A stretch of DNA of 64,000 nucleotides from JABAAE01 sp905480545 (GTDB taxonomy: Bacteria > Planctomycetota > Planctomycetia > Pirellulales > Pirellulaceae): contig CALSOR010000015.1 of NCBI GenBank assembly GCA_943788025.1, forward strand, positions 62,001 through 126,000, given 5' to 3'. The position numbers and the translations under genes were made by a program. Of the stretch, positions 32,651 through 42,400 are shown piece after piece; the first letter of the stretch is position 1, and each line of letters starts with the position of its first letter. Under the pieces are notes generated by a model. It had not been told where the DNA came from, did no database searches, and saw nothing but the letters and a program-made list of their open reading frames with translations.

Positions 32651-33652
32651 ATGTCCGATGAGCAACGTAATAATCGAATTGACGTATCAACCTTTCTCCG
32701 TTTGGCGACCGAGAATGTTAGCGAAGAAATCCCGCAAAATGAGTCGGGTGAGTATCGCCGTCGAATTGCATTACCGGTCGTTCTTTTCATCGCGACATGC
32801 TTGTCGACGTTTTTTGTTGCCTGTTGCCAGTGGTCTCCTGACCGCGTCATTATGGTTTCGTTTTCGGAAATCGAAGCAGACATGACTTTGGTTCGCCGGA
32901 TGATCATGGCGAACTGGGTGCAAGGGGTGACGTTCACGACATGCCTGATGCTGATTTTGTTTGCGCACGAGATGGGGCATTTTGTTGGCACCATTATTTA
33001 CAAGATCCCTGCGTCGTTGCCGTATTTTTTGCCGTTTCCGTTTAGTCCATTGGGAACATTCGGAGCCGTCATTGCAATGCAGCCTGGGCGAGCCAACCGC
33101 AAGGAGATTTTTGATGTTGGAATTGCGGGGCCGCTGGCCGGTTTGGTTGTTGCGATTCCGATTCTTTTGATCGGTGTGTCGCAACTGGATTTGACCAGTC
33201 ACCCGAGTACCGGTTTTGGATTCGAAAGCCCCATGTTGATCCGATGGTTAATGTTATGGTTCGAAATAAAAGGTGCCGCCGACCAGGAGTACGTGGTTTG
33301 GTGCAACCAGCTTAATCCGTTTTTTATGGCGGCGTGGTTCGGGTTGATCATGACTGCGATCAATATGTTTCCAATTGGGCAGCTCGATGGCGGGCACACA
33401 ACGTACGCCTTGTTCGGTAAGTCCGCACATTGGATCGCGAGGGCGACGTTGGTTTTAGCGATCGCATTTATCACTTATCTGCAGACGCCGACACTGGCGG
33501 TCATGATATGTCTACTGTTATTGATTGGGCCGGACCATCCAGAAACAACGGATGATTCCGTGGAATTGGGTTGGGCCAGAAAAATCATCGGATATAGTTC
33601 GTTGACCATCCCAATTCTTTGCTTTCCGCCGTTGATTTTCCGCATGATCTGA
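32651..33652 (+). CDS. Site-2 protease-like M50 metalloprotease
   Basis: Polytopic membrane zinc protease of peptidase family M50, which cuts transmembrane segments in regulated signalling. The metal site is AHEMGH (H-E-x-x-H, first His at residue 106 from the ATG at 32651) and IGQLDGGH, the variant of the N-P-D-G motif, near the fifth helix. About six to seven hydrophobic segments are visible. The start is uncertain: the frame opens at a TTG at 32606, but the ATG at 32651 gives the more usual polar N-terminus. It is divergent from the acetyltransferase. No RseA-like substrate is seen nearby. Confidence 0.82.
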   Translation: MSDEQRNNRIDVSTFLRLATENVSEEIPQNESGEYRRRIALPVVLFIATCLSTFFVACCQWSPDRVIMVSFSEIEADMTLVRRMIMANWVQGVTFTTCLMLILFAHEMGHFVGTIIYKIPASLPYFLPFPFSPLGTFGAVIAMQPGRANRKEIFDVGIAGPLAGLVVAIPILLIGVSQLDLTSHPSTGFGFESPMLIRWLMLWFEIKGAADQEYVVWCNQLNPFFMAAWFGLIMTAINMFPIGQLDGGHTTYALFGKSAHWIARATLVLAIAFITYLQTPTLAVMICLLLLIGPDHPETTDDSVELGWARKIIGYSSLTIPILCFPPLIFRMI

Positions 33653-33972
33653 TCTTGAATTTTGGAACCAGCTGAACGTTTTGCGTAAAACGCCTGAATC
33701 TTCTCAAATTTCATTAGAATTTGCGATCCTTTTTCTGAATCCTTCTTTTCATGGTAGTGTCGTTTTGTTGGTCAGATTGACGTAGAATGAGAATCCGGTT
33801 CGATTCCCAATCGTCGCAATTTTTGGGCAGTTCGTTCGTGATGCTGAAAGGATGCATCAGAACGGGAGTCAACGAAATCGAATTCAAGAAGACTGCATAT
33901 AAAAAAGTTCACCACACAAATTCGTTTTATTGAAAACCGATTGAAAAACGGGTTATTGAAAAAGCGGCAAAT
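33653..33972. other. Intergenic region upstream of the MoxR/VWA cluster
   Basis: About 320 bases likely carrying the promoter for the DUF4159 gene. No clear -35/-10 or operator is evident. A tRNA-like T-arm string near 33796 was considered and rejected. Confidence 0.35.
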
Positions 33973-35043
33973 TTGAAAGCTCTGATGTCTATGGCAGCGA
34001 TTGGAAAGTCCGCGATCTACATTTTGTTCATGTGCTGTTTGTTTGTCGGCGGGGCCTCCGGTTTTTCTGCCTTTTCAAACAACGAATTCCCCGCGAATTG
34101 GACTCGAAGAAATCGTTTGGTAGTCGAGACCCATTGGCCAAACTCAGATCGAAACCATTCTAATTCGTCGGGGTTGCGGGAAAGTGTTTTTGCACGGGTT
34201 GGACGTTCTGGCGGTAATCGTCCTGCATCAAAGCTTGCGAGTGCCAAGCAACGCGGTTACCAGTATGGATATGGTGGGCGACGGGGGCGAAATACAGAGA
34301 TCTATGATTTCAACGAGATGGATCGATTTGGAGTACCTGATTGGGAAATTGACAATAAGTTCAAGTACGACGAATTTCGATTTGTTCGTGTCAAGTATCG
34401 TTCGATCGGGTACTCACGTTTCGGAGCAAAATGGCGAATCGATTATCCGGACAGTGATTTGAATTTCTCGTTCCGGTTGCAGCAGTTGACTTCATTAAAG
34501 GTAAATCCGGACCCGATTGTTCTCGAGCTGACTGATGAAAAAATTCTTGACTATCCGTTCATGTATCTGATTGAACCGGGTGACATCGCGTTGTCTGACG
34601 AAGAAGTGCTTGGAATGAGGCGTTACTTAAACAATGGCGGATTTATTATGGTCGACGATTTTTGGAGCGACTACGAATGGTACGCGTTGGAGGAGCAGAT
34701 GAAAAAAGTTCTTCCTGGCAAGCGGTATGTTGAACTTGATTTAGATCATCCGATTTTTAGTTGCGTATACGATCTCAAAAAGAAGCCTCAATGCCCAGCC
34801 ATTGGGAATTACGAAAGGTCCGGTTACACAACGGATCGGCCGGGCGACCCAACGGCCAGAGACGCTCACTATCGCGCCTATTTCGATGACAACGATCGGA
34901 TGTGCATGATTGCGTGCCACAATACGGATCTTGGCGATGGATGGGAGCGCGAAGGTGAAAGCGAATTTTATTTTAAGCGTTTCTCGGAAAAGGAAGCTTA
35001 TCCAATGGGGATCAATATTGTCGTCTATGCAATGACTCATTAA
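33973..35043 (+). CDS. Exported DUF4159 protein
   Basis: A 356-residue protein with an N-terminal signal (AIYILFMCCLFVGGASGFS). Residues 115-356 match DUF4159: FRFVRVKYRSIGYSRFGAKWRIDYPDSDLNF, the NPDPIVLELTDEKILDYPFMYLIEPGD segment, and EVLGMRRYLNNGGFIMVDDFW, typical of the family's glutamine-amidotransferase-like fold. The start is uncertain (TTG at 33973; ATGs at 33985 and 33991 are alternatives). In planctomycetes this family lies at the head of the MoxR/DUF58/BatA cluster, as it does here. Biochemical role unknown. Confidence 0.85.
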   Translation: MKALMSMAAIGKSAIYILFMCCLFVGGASGFSAFSNNEFPANWTRRNRLVVETHWPNSDRNHSNSSGLRESVFARVGRSGGNRPASKLASAKQRGYQYGYGGRRGRNTEIYDFNEMDRFGVPDWEIDNKFKYDEFRFVRVKYRSIGYSRFGAKWRIDYPDSDLNFSFRLQQLTSLKVNPDPIVLELTDEKILDYPFMYLIEPGDIALSDEEVLGMRRYLNNGGFIMVDDFWSDYEWYALEEQMKKVLPGKRYVELDLDHPIFSCVYDLKKKPQCPAIGNYERSGYTTDRPGDPTARDAHYRAYFDDNDRMCMIACHNTDLGDGWEREGESEFYFKRFSEKEAYPMGINIVVYAMTH

Positions 35044-35104
35044 ACGGCAAGGCCTTGTTTGGTGATTCATTGGACAGATGGGATTCATATAGCAACGAAT
35101 AGCG

Positions 35105-36175
35105 ATGGTGGTTTCCACGGACCAAGCCCCCTCAAAAAACGGAAATAAAAAGAAAGAATTTATGTCGACGGAATTGAGCGCATTTGAAGTTGAACAGCAG
35201 GCCGTTCAGAAGTTAATCGAGAGTAAGTCACGGATGGAGGCGGAGCTTGGCAAAGTCATCATCGGTCAAAAGGAAGTCACCGAGCAGCTACTTATAAGCT
35301 TGTTTGCTGGTGGCCATTGTTTGCTGACCGGAGCACCTGGGCTTGCAAAGACGCTCTTGGTGTCGACGATCTCGCAGATTTTCGAATTGGCGTTTCAACG
35401 GATTCAATTTACGCCTGACTTGATGCCCGCGGATATTACGGGGACTGAAATCTTGGAAGAATCCGAAAACCATGCTCGCGTCATGAAGTTCGTACCGGGC
35501 CCGATCTTCGCCAATGTATTGTTGGCTGACGAAATCAACCGCACTCCGCCAAAAACTCAGGCTGCGTTGTTGGAGGCAATGCAGGAACATCAGGTGACCA
35601 GCGGTGGGACCCGCTATAACTTGCCAGAGCCATTTTTTGTATTGGCGACTCAAAACCCGATCGAAATGGAAGGGACTTATCCGCTGCCCGAAGCTCAGCT
35701 TGATCGATTTATGTTCAATGTGATGCTTGATTATTTAAGCGAGGATGACGAAGTAACGGTCGTGACACAGACGACCTCACGAAAGCCTGACCCGATTTCG
35801 CCCATTTTTACCGGAGACGATATTCGTGGGTTTCATGAAGTGGTCCGTAAAGTCCCGGTGGCAGAAGAAGTGGTTCGGTATGCGGTTCAAATTGCTGCCT
35901 CAACTCGACCTGGCCAAAACGATACGCCAAGTTTCGTGGATGAGTGCATTAGCTGGGGAGCTGGATTGCGCGCGGCCCAGAACTTGATTCTTGGGTCGAA
36001 GGCACGGGCGTTGCTTGATGGCCGGGCGCACGTGTCGCCGGCCGACATTCAAGCGTTGGCGTTCCCGGTTTTAAGGCACCGCATTTTGTTGAGCTACCGC
36101 GCTGAGGCGGAGGGCTTGACCGTAGAGACGATCATTGAGCAGGTATTAGATCACGTCAAATCGCCGATCACCTGA
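35105..36175 (+). CDS. MoxR-family AAA+ ATPase
   Basis: A 356-residue AAA+ ATPase of the MoxR family, thought to act as a chaperone that activates a von Willebrand factor A domain partner by metal-dependent assembly. Walker A is GAPGLAKT (from residue 76), Walker B is VLLADEINRTPPKTQAALLEAM, sensor 1 is LATQNPIEMEGTYPLPEAQLDRF, and the lid domain ends normally. The start may be the Met 19 codons later (35162), since the first 19 residues are Lys/Asn-rich filler. About 60 bases separate it from the DUF4159 gene, so cotranscription is likely. Cytoplasmic. Confidence 0.92.
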   Translation: MVVSTDQAPSKNGNKKKEFMSTELSAFEVEQQAVQKLIESKSRMEAELGKVIIGQKEVTEQLLISLFAGGHCLLTGAPGLAKTLLVSTISQIFELAFQRIQFTPDLMPADITGTEILEESENHARVMKFVPGPIFANVLLADEINRTPPKTQAALLEAMQEHQVTSGGTRYNLPEPFFVLATQNPIEMEGTYPLPEAQLDRFMFNVMLDYLSEDDEVTVVTQTTSRKPDPISPIFTGDDIRGFHEVVRKVPVAEEVVRYAVQIAASTRPGQNDTPSFVDECISWGAGLRAAQNLILGSKARALLDGRAHVSPADIQALAFPVLRHRILLSYRAEAEGLTVETIIEQVLDHVKSPIT

Positions 36176-36303
36176 TGGATTGTTTCCCTAGCGATGCCCT
36201 TGATGGGTTGGGCGCGCACGGTCAAATCAGCAACGTGTTCAATCGAGCGAAGCGACTCAGACTTCGACGCATTTAAAATCAATTTTTTTGCAATGACAAC
36301 CCA

Positions 36304-39300
36304 ATGCCGGCGATTCCTCAAAATTTGAATTCGAAACAGCCGTCTCGGATCGATCCAGAAGCCTTGATGCGGATCAAGAGTTTGCAGTTGCGAGCAAAGG
36401 TGGTCGTCGAGGGTTTCTACAATGGATTGCATCGCAGTCCGTTTCACGGATTTAGCTCTCAATTTAGCGAGTATCGCCAATACGTAACGGGAGACGACCT
36501 TCGTTATGTTGACTGGAAGTTGTACGCTCGATCGGATCGATACTACATCAAGCGATTTGAGGATGAAACGAACCTGCGTTGTTACTTGCTGGTTGATCGC
36601 AGCAAGTCGATGGATTTTGGTTCGCTTTCTTTTAAAAAATCAGATTACGCAATTACACTTGCTGCAACGCTCGCTTATTTTCTCAACAGACAACGAGATG
36701 CCGTAGGGCTCTTAACATTCAATGACAAGATCGGAGAATATATACCTGCCCGATACCGAACGGGGCATTTTCATCGTCTCCTTGTCGGTTTGGAGACTCC
36801 GCTCGAAGGAGCATCAACGAACCTGGTGTTGCCAATTCAGCAGGTTGCCCAGCTAACGCGTCGCCGGAGTTTGATTGTATTGATTTCCGATTTGCTTGCT
36901 GACCCCAAGGATTTGGATAAGAGTCTTGGTTCATTGCGATCTTGCGGGCATGATGTCGTAGTGTTTCAAATTCTTGATCCAGCCGAATTGGATTTTGATT
37001 TTGACGATCCATCGCTGTTTTACGATCTAGAATCGGGGAAAAAGTTATACGTGGACCCGTCGACAGCAAAGCAAAATTACCTTGAGTCGATGGCGGAGCA
37101 TGAGTCGACGATTAAGCAGGCTTGCGAGAATCATGGAATCGATCGATTTCGATTCCCGACCGACCGACCGCTGGAAGATGCATTGTTTGATTTCTTGCAG
37201 TATCGGCAAAATTCTAAATCATCCCCCACAACGAAAAGGAAACACGGCTGCCGGGAAATCCGACTCAGCATTACGCCCTGCAAAAGCGGGGGGAGTGAGT
37301 TAGTCATGTTTTGGTTTCTTCCTAGCTTTCTATCGCCGACGTTTTTGGTTCTTGGACTGATTACGATTTCCCTGCCCATCTTATTTCATTTTTTCCGACG
37401 AACGCCAAAGGGAAGCGTCCAGTTCAGCACGTTGATGTTTTTGAAACCTTCACCGCCAAGACTGACTCGGCGAAGTAAGGTCGACAATTGGTTGCTGCTG
37501 TTGCTACGCGGTTTGATCTTGCTTCTGATCGCATTAGCGTTTGGGCGGTTGTTTTTTCGCCAAACCGATTTTCTCAATATTACTGATCTCCCGACACGTC
37601 GTGTCGCGATTTTGGTCGACACAAGCGCCAGTATGCAGCGCGGCGACCTCTGGAAGAAAGCAAAGGAGTCTGTGGCCGAATTGATGGATACGCTGGGTCC
37701 AAACGATGAAGCCGCCATTCTTACTTTCGATCGAGAGACCACATCGCTGGTCGGTTTTGCAAGGGATTCAAAGAATTTGACCGACGGCGGCTCGTCTGCC
37801 GTCAATCCGTCCAAGGCCTTGCGTCGAGAGATGTTAGTTAAGGCGCTCGATGGTGTCTCGCCCGGCTGGAACGAGACGGACCTCGGACGTGCGTTGATCG
37901 AGACCGTTGAACAGTTGGAAGCCGATTCGGACGGCGATTCCGTCGATCGTATTGCGGAATCCCAAGTCGTTCTGGTGACCGATTTGCAATCAGGTGCCGA
38001 TATCAAGGCGTTGCAGTCATTTGAATGGCCGAAAAAAATTCCGGTTGAATTACGTTTGGTGACCACGGAGACAAACAACAACGCGACGTTGAGTTTGTTG
38101 AAAAACCGAGATAATGCTTCGCAGGATGGGAAGCTGCGAGTGAAGGTTTTTAATGTTGAAAAATCTGAAAAATCTCAATTTGACATCTCTTGGTTGGACG
38201 AAAATCTTGATGCTTCAGCACGGATCGCAACGGTCGTGGTTCCGCCAGGGCAAAGTCGGATTGTTAGTATTGAGCGTCCAAACGACGATTTGCTTGGCTT
38301 AGAATTGTCGGGCGATGAAGAGTTGTTTGACAACAGGTACTTCCTGTCCAATCAGAAACAGATTCCCGAAAGAATCATGTTTGTTGGCGATGACGAGGTC
38401 GTCCGTGAACAGCTTCGGTTTTATCTGCAAAAGGCGTGCACACTTTTAATTGGCAAGCAAATCGAATTTGTTGATGCGAGTGAATTAAGTGAAGATTCTG
38501 AATGTAATATCGTATTCATTACCGGCAAGATCAGTAAGCGGCAGAATTTGCTGATGAAACAATTCGTGAATGATGGTGGGTTGGTTTGCACGGTTGTGAC
38601 CAAGTCGGATATGGAAGCAACACTTGCTGAACTGCTCGATCAGAAGGTCAAAATCACTGAAGCGGAGGAGCGGGACTATTCCCTGCTATCGGAAATTGAT
38701 TTTAAACACCGATTATTTTCTCCTTTTGCCGATCCAAAATTCAGCAACTTTGCCAATATTCGTTTCTGGCGGCATCGCAAAGTCGAAATCGAAACTATTT
38801 CGCCAATTGCCAAGTTCGACAATGACAATCTTGCGATTGGTTCAATAAATGTCGGAAAGGGGACTGTTTACGTTTTTACATCCGGTTGGAATCCATCCGA
38901 TAGTCAATTTGCGGTGTCGTCGAAATTCGTTGGCGTGATGATGAGCATGATGTTGAAAGATCTGGTGCAAGAAAATCTAAACTTTGAAATTGGTGATGCC
39001 ATCGATTTGTCAAAATTTGTCGATGGCGACGTCGAATCGTTAACCCGCCCGGACGGAGCGGAAGTCGCGATTGCCGGCACTGCGACTGATGACATCCTGG
39101 CTGAAATTGATCAGCCGGGGATTTACCAGATCTCCTCAACTACCCAAACGAAACGCTTGGCCTTCAATTTGCCTGCAAACGAAAGTCAAACGAATCTGAT
39201 GGACTCGGAAATGCTGGAGCAGGCTGGTATTCAATTGGGTACAATGTCTTCCGCGGCAGAAAAAGTGGAATTGGAACGGCAACGTCGTGACAGTGAATTG

Positions 39301-39426
39301 GAAAGCCAACAAAAACTTTGGCGATGGATGCTGGTACTGGCGATTATTGTTCTGTTTATCGAAACGATTTTGTCAAGTTATTATGCTAGTCGACAAACGG
39401 TCGCTGAAGCCCAACAGGAACTTTGA
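36304..39426 (+). CDS. Fused DUF58 protein and BatA-type VWA membrane protein
   Basis: One uninterrupted frame of 1040 residues joins two proteins that are normally separate. Residues 1-300 are DUF58: YVTGDDLRYVDWKLYARSD, LLVDRSKSM and DFLQYRQ at the end. A 35-residue linker follows that looks like translated intergenic DNA, then from Met 335 (MFWFLPSFLSPTFLVLG) a BatA-type protein with two N-terminal helices, a VWA domain with the MIDAS motif VDTSASM (Asp 439), a beta-rich periplasmic part and a final helix (WRWMLVLAIIVLFIETIL). GGGGGAG precedes the internal ATG at 37306, so the second half may also be made on its own. Partner of the adjacent MoxR. Confidence 0.85.
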   Translation: MPAIPQNLNSKQPSRIDPEALMRIKSLQLRAKVVVEGFYNGLHRSPFHGFSSQFSEYRQYVTGDDLRYVDWKLYARSDRYYIKRFEDETNLRCYLLVDRSKSMDFGSLSFKKSDYAITLAATLAYFLNRQRDAVGLLTFNDKIGEYIPARYRTGHFHRLLVGLETPLEGASTNLVLPIQQVAQLTRRRSLIVLISDLLADPKDLDKSLGSLRSCGHDVVVFQILDPAELDFDFDDPSLFYDLESGKKLYVDPSTAKQNYLESMAEHESTIKQACENHGIDRFRFPTDRPLEDALFDFLQYRQNSKSSPTTKRKHGCREIRLSITPCKSGGSELVMFWFLPSFLSPTFLVLGLITISLPILFHFFRRTPKGSVQFSTLMFLKPSPPRLTRRSKVDNWLLLLLRGLILLLIALAFGRLFFRQTDFLNITDLPTRRVAILVDTSASMQRGDLWKKAKESVAELMDTLGPNDEAAILTFDRETTSLVGFARDSKNLTDGGSSAVNPSKALRREMLVKALDGVSPGWNETDLGRALIETVEQLEADSDGDSVDRIAESQVVLVTDLQSGADIKALQSFEWPKKIPVELRLVTTETNNNATLSLLKNRDNASQDGKLRVKVFNVEKSEKSQFDISWLDENLDASARIATVVVPPGQSRIVSIERPNDDLLGLELSGDEELFDNRYFLSNQKQIPERIMFVGDDEVVREQLRFYLQKACTLLIGKQIEFVDASELSEDSECNIVFITGKISKRQNLLMKQFVNDGGLVCTVVTKSDMEATLAELLDQKVKITEAEERDYSLLSEIDFKHRLFSPFADPKFSNFANIRFWRHRKVEIETISPIAKFDNDNLAIGSINVGKGTVYVFTSGWNPSDSQFAVSSKFVGVMMSMMLKDLVQENLNFEIGDAIDLSKFVDGDVESLTRPDGAEVAIAGTATDDILAEIDQPGIYQISSTTQTKRLAFNLPANESQTNLMDSEMLEQAGIQLGTMSSAAEKVELERQRRDSELESQQKLWRWMLVLAIIVLFIETILSSYYASRQTVAEAQQEL
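37288..37308 (+). promoter_or_regulatory. Internal ribosome-binding site and ATG at the BatA start
   Basis: GGGGGAG ends 11 bases before an in-frame ATG (37306) at exactly the place where a separate BatA gene normally starts. This supports re-initiation or independent initiation of the second half of the fused frame. Confidence 0.55.
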
Positions 39427-39428
39427 AA

Positions 39429-42400
39429 ATGTACACGCGATTATTTGAAGAGTTAAGTGTCGTTGCAAGACGATTGCGTTTTTCGACTCAGATGACAGTG
39501 CTTTCGATTTTATGGCTCTTGTTCTTCTTTATAGCTTGGGGGTTGTCGAAAGCGGATCCATTGTTTGGGGTGACGCCTGCCATGGGTTCGTTGGTGTTCC
39601 TGGGAATCTGTTTGCTAATTTCAGCAATATTTATCATTGCTTCGCGGAATTGGTTTTCTGATCCCAAATGGGTGGCTTCGCGAATTGAATCGCAGTACCC
39701 CGAATTGGAATCTCGATTGCTGACATCGATCGATCAGGTTAACGAATTTAAAGAACAGAACATCGGCTTTTTGCAGCAGCTGTTGTTGACTCAAACGATC
39801 AATCATTCGGTTCGAAATCCCTGGGAGATGGTCGTCTCAAGCAGCAAGTTCGTTTTTTCGCAACTTGCTGCCATTTGCGCATTCACCCTGCTGCTTCTTG
39901 GTGCGGTCATGATGTCGCAGGCACCTCCAGTGGTCAAATCGCAGAAGATGTTAGGCGATGATGCTCCCGAGGTTGTTTCACAGCCCGAACTTCTTCTTCC
40001 AACACAATTGGAATCCGTTGAACCTGGAAATGCAGAAGTTGAAAACGGCTCATCATTGATTGTGTTGGCCAAGTTCTCTGGACAGTTACCGGAAAAAGCG
40101 GATCTGGTTTACGAGTGTTCGGTTCCGCAATCAGATGGTGAATCGGAACTTGTAATCCGACGAATTGCGATGAATCCCAGTTTTGACGATCCGATTTTCG
40201 CCGGGCAGATCGAAAATGTCACCCAGCCCCTGACGTATTGGGTTGAATTTGATAACCAAACTTCAGATCGATTTTATGTGACGGTGTTCGAGTATCCCTC
40301 ATTGCAACAACTCGATTTTGAATTGGATTTTCCAGAGTATACAAAGCTACCAAACAAGGTGGTTAACGATGCGCGACGAGTGTCAGCATTGTTGGGAACG
40401 AACGTGACCATTACGGCCCGGCTTAACAAATCGGTTCGAGAATGTGTCCTTGTTTCAAAGGCTGGTGATTCGATCGCTCTTTCGGAAAGCCCGACGGGAG
40501 ACGCGGTGTACTCCGCCAGTTTCGTGGTCACGGAATCGAATCGTTTTGACTTGCAATTGCGGGACGATTCTGACCGTCGCAGTAAACTTCCACCCGAAAT
40601 TTCGATTAATGCACTCAGTAACCAACCACCGATTGTAAAGATCACGATGCCGGGACGCGATCTTGAAGTTTCGCCTTTGGAAGAACTGGATACTCAAGCG
40701 AAGATTTCTGACGATTATGGCGTTCATCGAACAGGGATGACTTATTCGATCGCTGGTGGCATGGCAAACGAACTGGTTTTGGGAAAAGATCTGGAATCGA
40801 AAAAGGAACACTTAGTTGAAAAGTTGATTGACTTTGAAAGTCTAAATGCAGCACCCAATCAATTGGTTTCGTACTTTTATTGGGCGGAGGATTTCGTAGA
40901 CGATGGCAAAACACGTCGCATAATGAGCGATCTGTTTTTTGCCGAGGTTCGCGAGTTTGAGCAGATATTCCGACAGGGCGAACAGCAATCCCAGAGCCAG
41001 CAACAAAGGCAACAGCAGCAACAGCAAAGTCAACAACAGCAGCAACAAGCCGCCGAGTTAATGGATCTTCAGAAAGAGATCATCAATGCGACGTGGAAAT
41101 TGATTCGACGCGAAACTGACGACCAACCAAGCAGTCAATTTGCCAGCGACGTTTCCGTCATTCAGGAATCGCAGCAAATGGGGATTGGGCTGGTGGATGA
41201 ACTGGCCGAGAAAATGGCGAACAATCCACAGGCAGGCACTCTTGCAACGCAGATCAAAACCGCGATGAATGGTGTTGTGTTGACGCTTCAAAAAAGCATT
41301 GGAGTGAATTCGGCAAATCCGCTTGTGGACGCCGTTTCTCAAGAACAGCAAGTGTATCAAATGCTCTTGAAATTACAGTCTGATGACTCCCAAGTTCAGC
41401 AGCAACAGCAGCAACAGCAGCAATCCCAGAGCCAACAGCAGCAACAAAGTCGCTCGCAGCAGCAGCTTCAGCAACTTCAATTGGAAAACGATCGCAACCG
41501 ATATGAAGAGGAGAATCAAGCGCAAAAACAACAGGAAGAAGACGCTGAGAAGGCTGAGGTTCGTCAAGCGTTGAACCGCTTGAAGGAACTTGCACGTCGG
41601 CAGGAGGATATCAATGAGCAGTTGGAGAAACTCCAAACAGCACTTGAAGCGGCCAAGGACGATGCGGAGAAGGCAGAGATTGAACGTCGATTGAAACGCC
41701 TTCGGGAACAGCAAGAGGAATTGCTCCGGGACCTCGATGAATTGAAAAGCGATGCTGAACAAAACCAAGATAACAAATTAATGCAAAATGCGACCGAAGA
41801 ACTTGACAAGGCTCGTGAGAATGTTCGCAAATCCGCGGAAGCACTAAAGGAGAACCAGGTGACAAAAGCCGCGGCTGCTGGAAACCGAGCTCAACAGCAG
41901 TTCGAGGATCTTCGCGAAGAATTCAAGAAGGGAAACGCGAATCAGTTTGTCGAACAGATGAAGGAAATGAGCACCAAGGCTCAGGAGTTACAGGACAAAC
42001 AAACGGAAATCGCAGAGCAAATTCAAAACATTAAAGATGCAGAAGGTAAATCGTTACGCGAACAGAATAATCGCGATCAACTGAAGCAAGAGCTTAGCGA
42101 TCAACGAAAAAAATACGACGACATTTTGAAGGATATCAAAGAGGTTGTTCGTGATGCGGAAGAGTCCGAGCCGCTCTTGTCACAGCAATTATTTGACACC
42201 TATCAGCAGACTCGTAAAAGCAAAACTGTGGAGGAAATCGATTTGACTCGGCAAATGCTTTCTCAAGGATTTATCGACGAAGCAGAGAAGACCAATTCAG
42301 CAGCCGAAAAAGGTGTTGCCGAGTTAAACGAAGGTGTTCAGAAAGCAGCGCAGAGCATCGTTGGCGACGAATCCGAATCGCTTCGCCGCGCCGAACAGAC

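Noticed and set aside
33780..33830. Possible tRNA T-arm (GGTTCGATTCC)
   Set aside because: The flanking bases do not form a T-stem, and no acceptor, D or anticodon stem was found.
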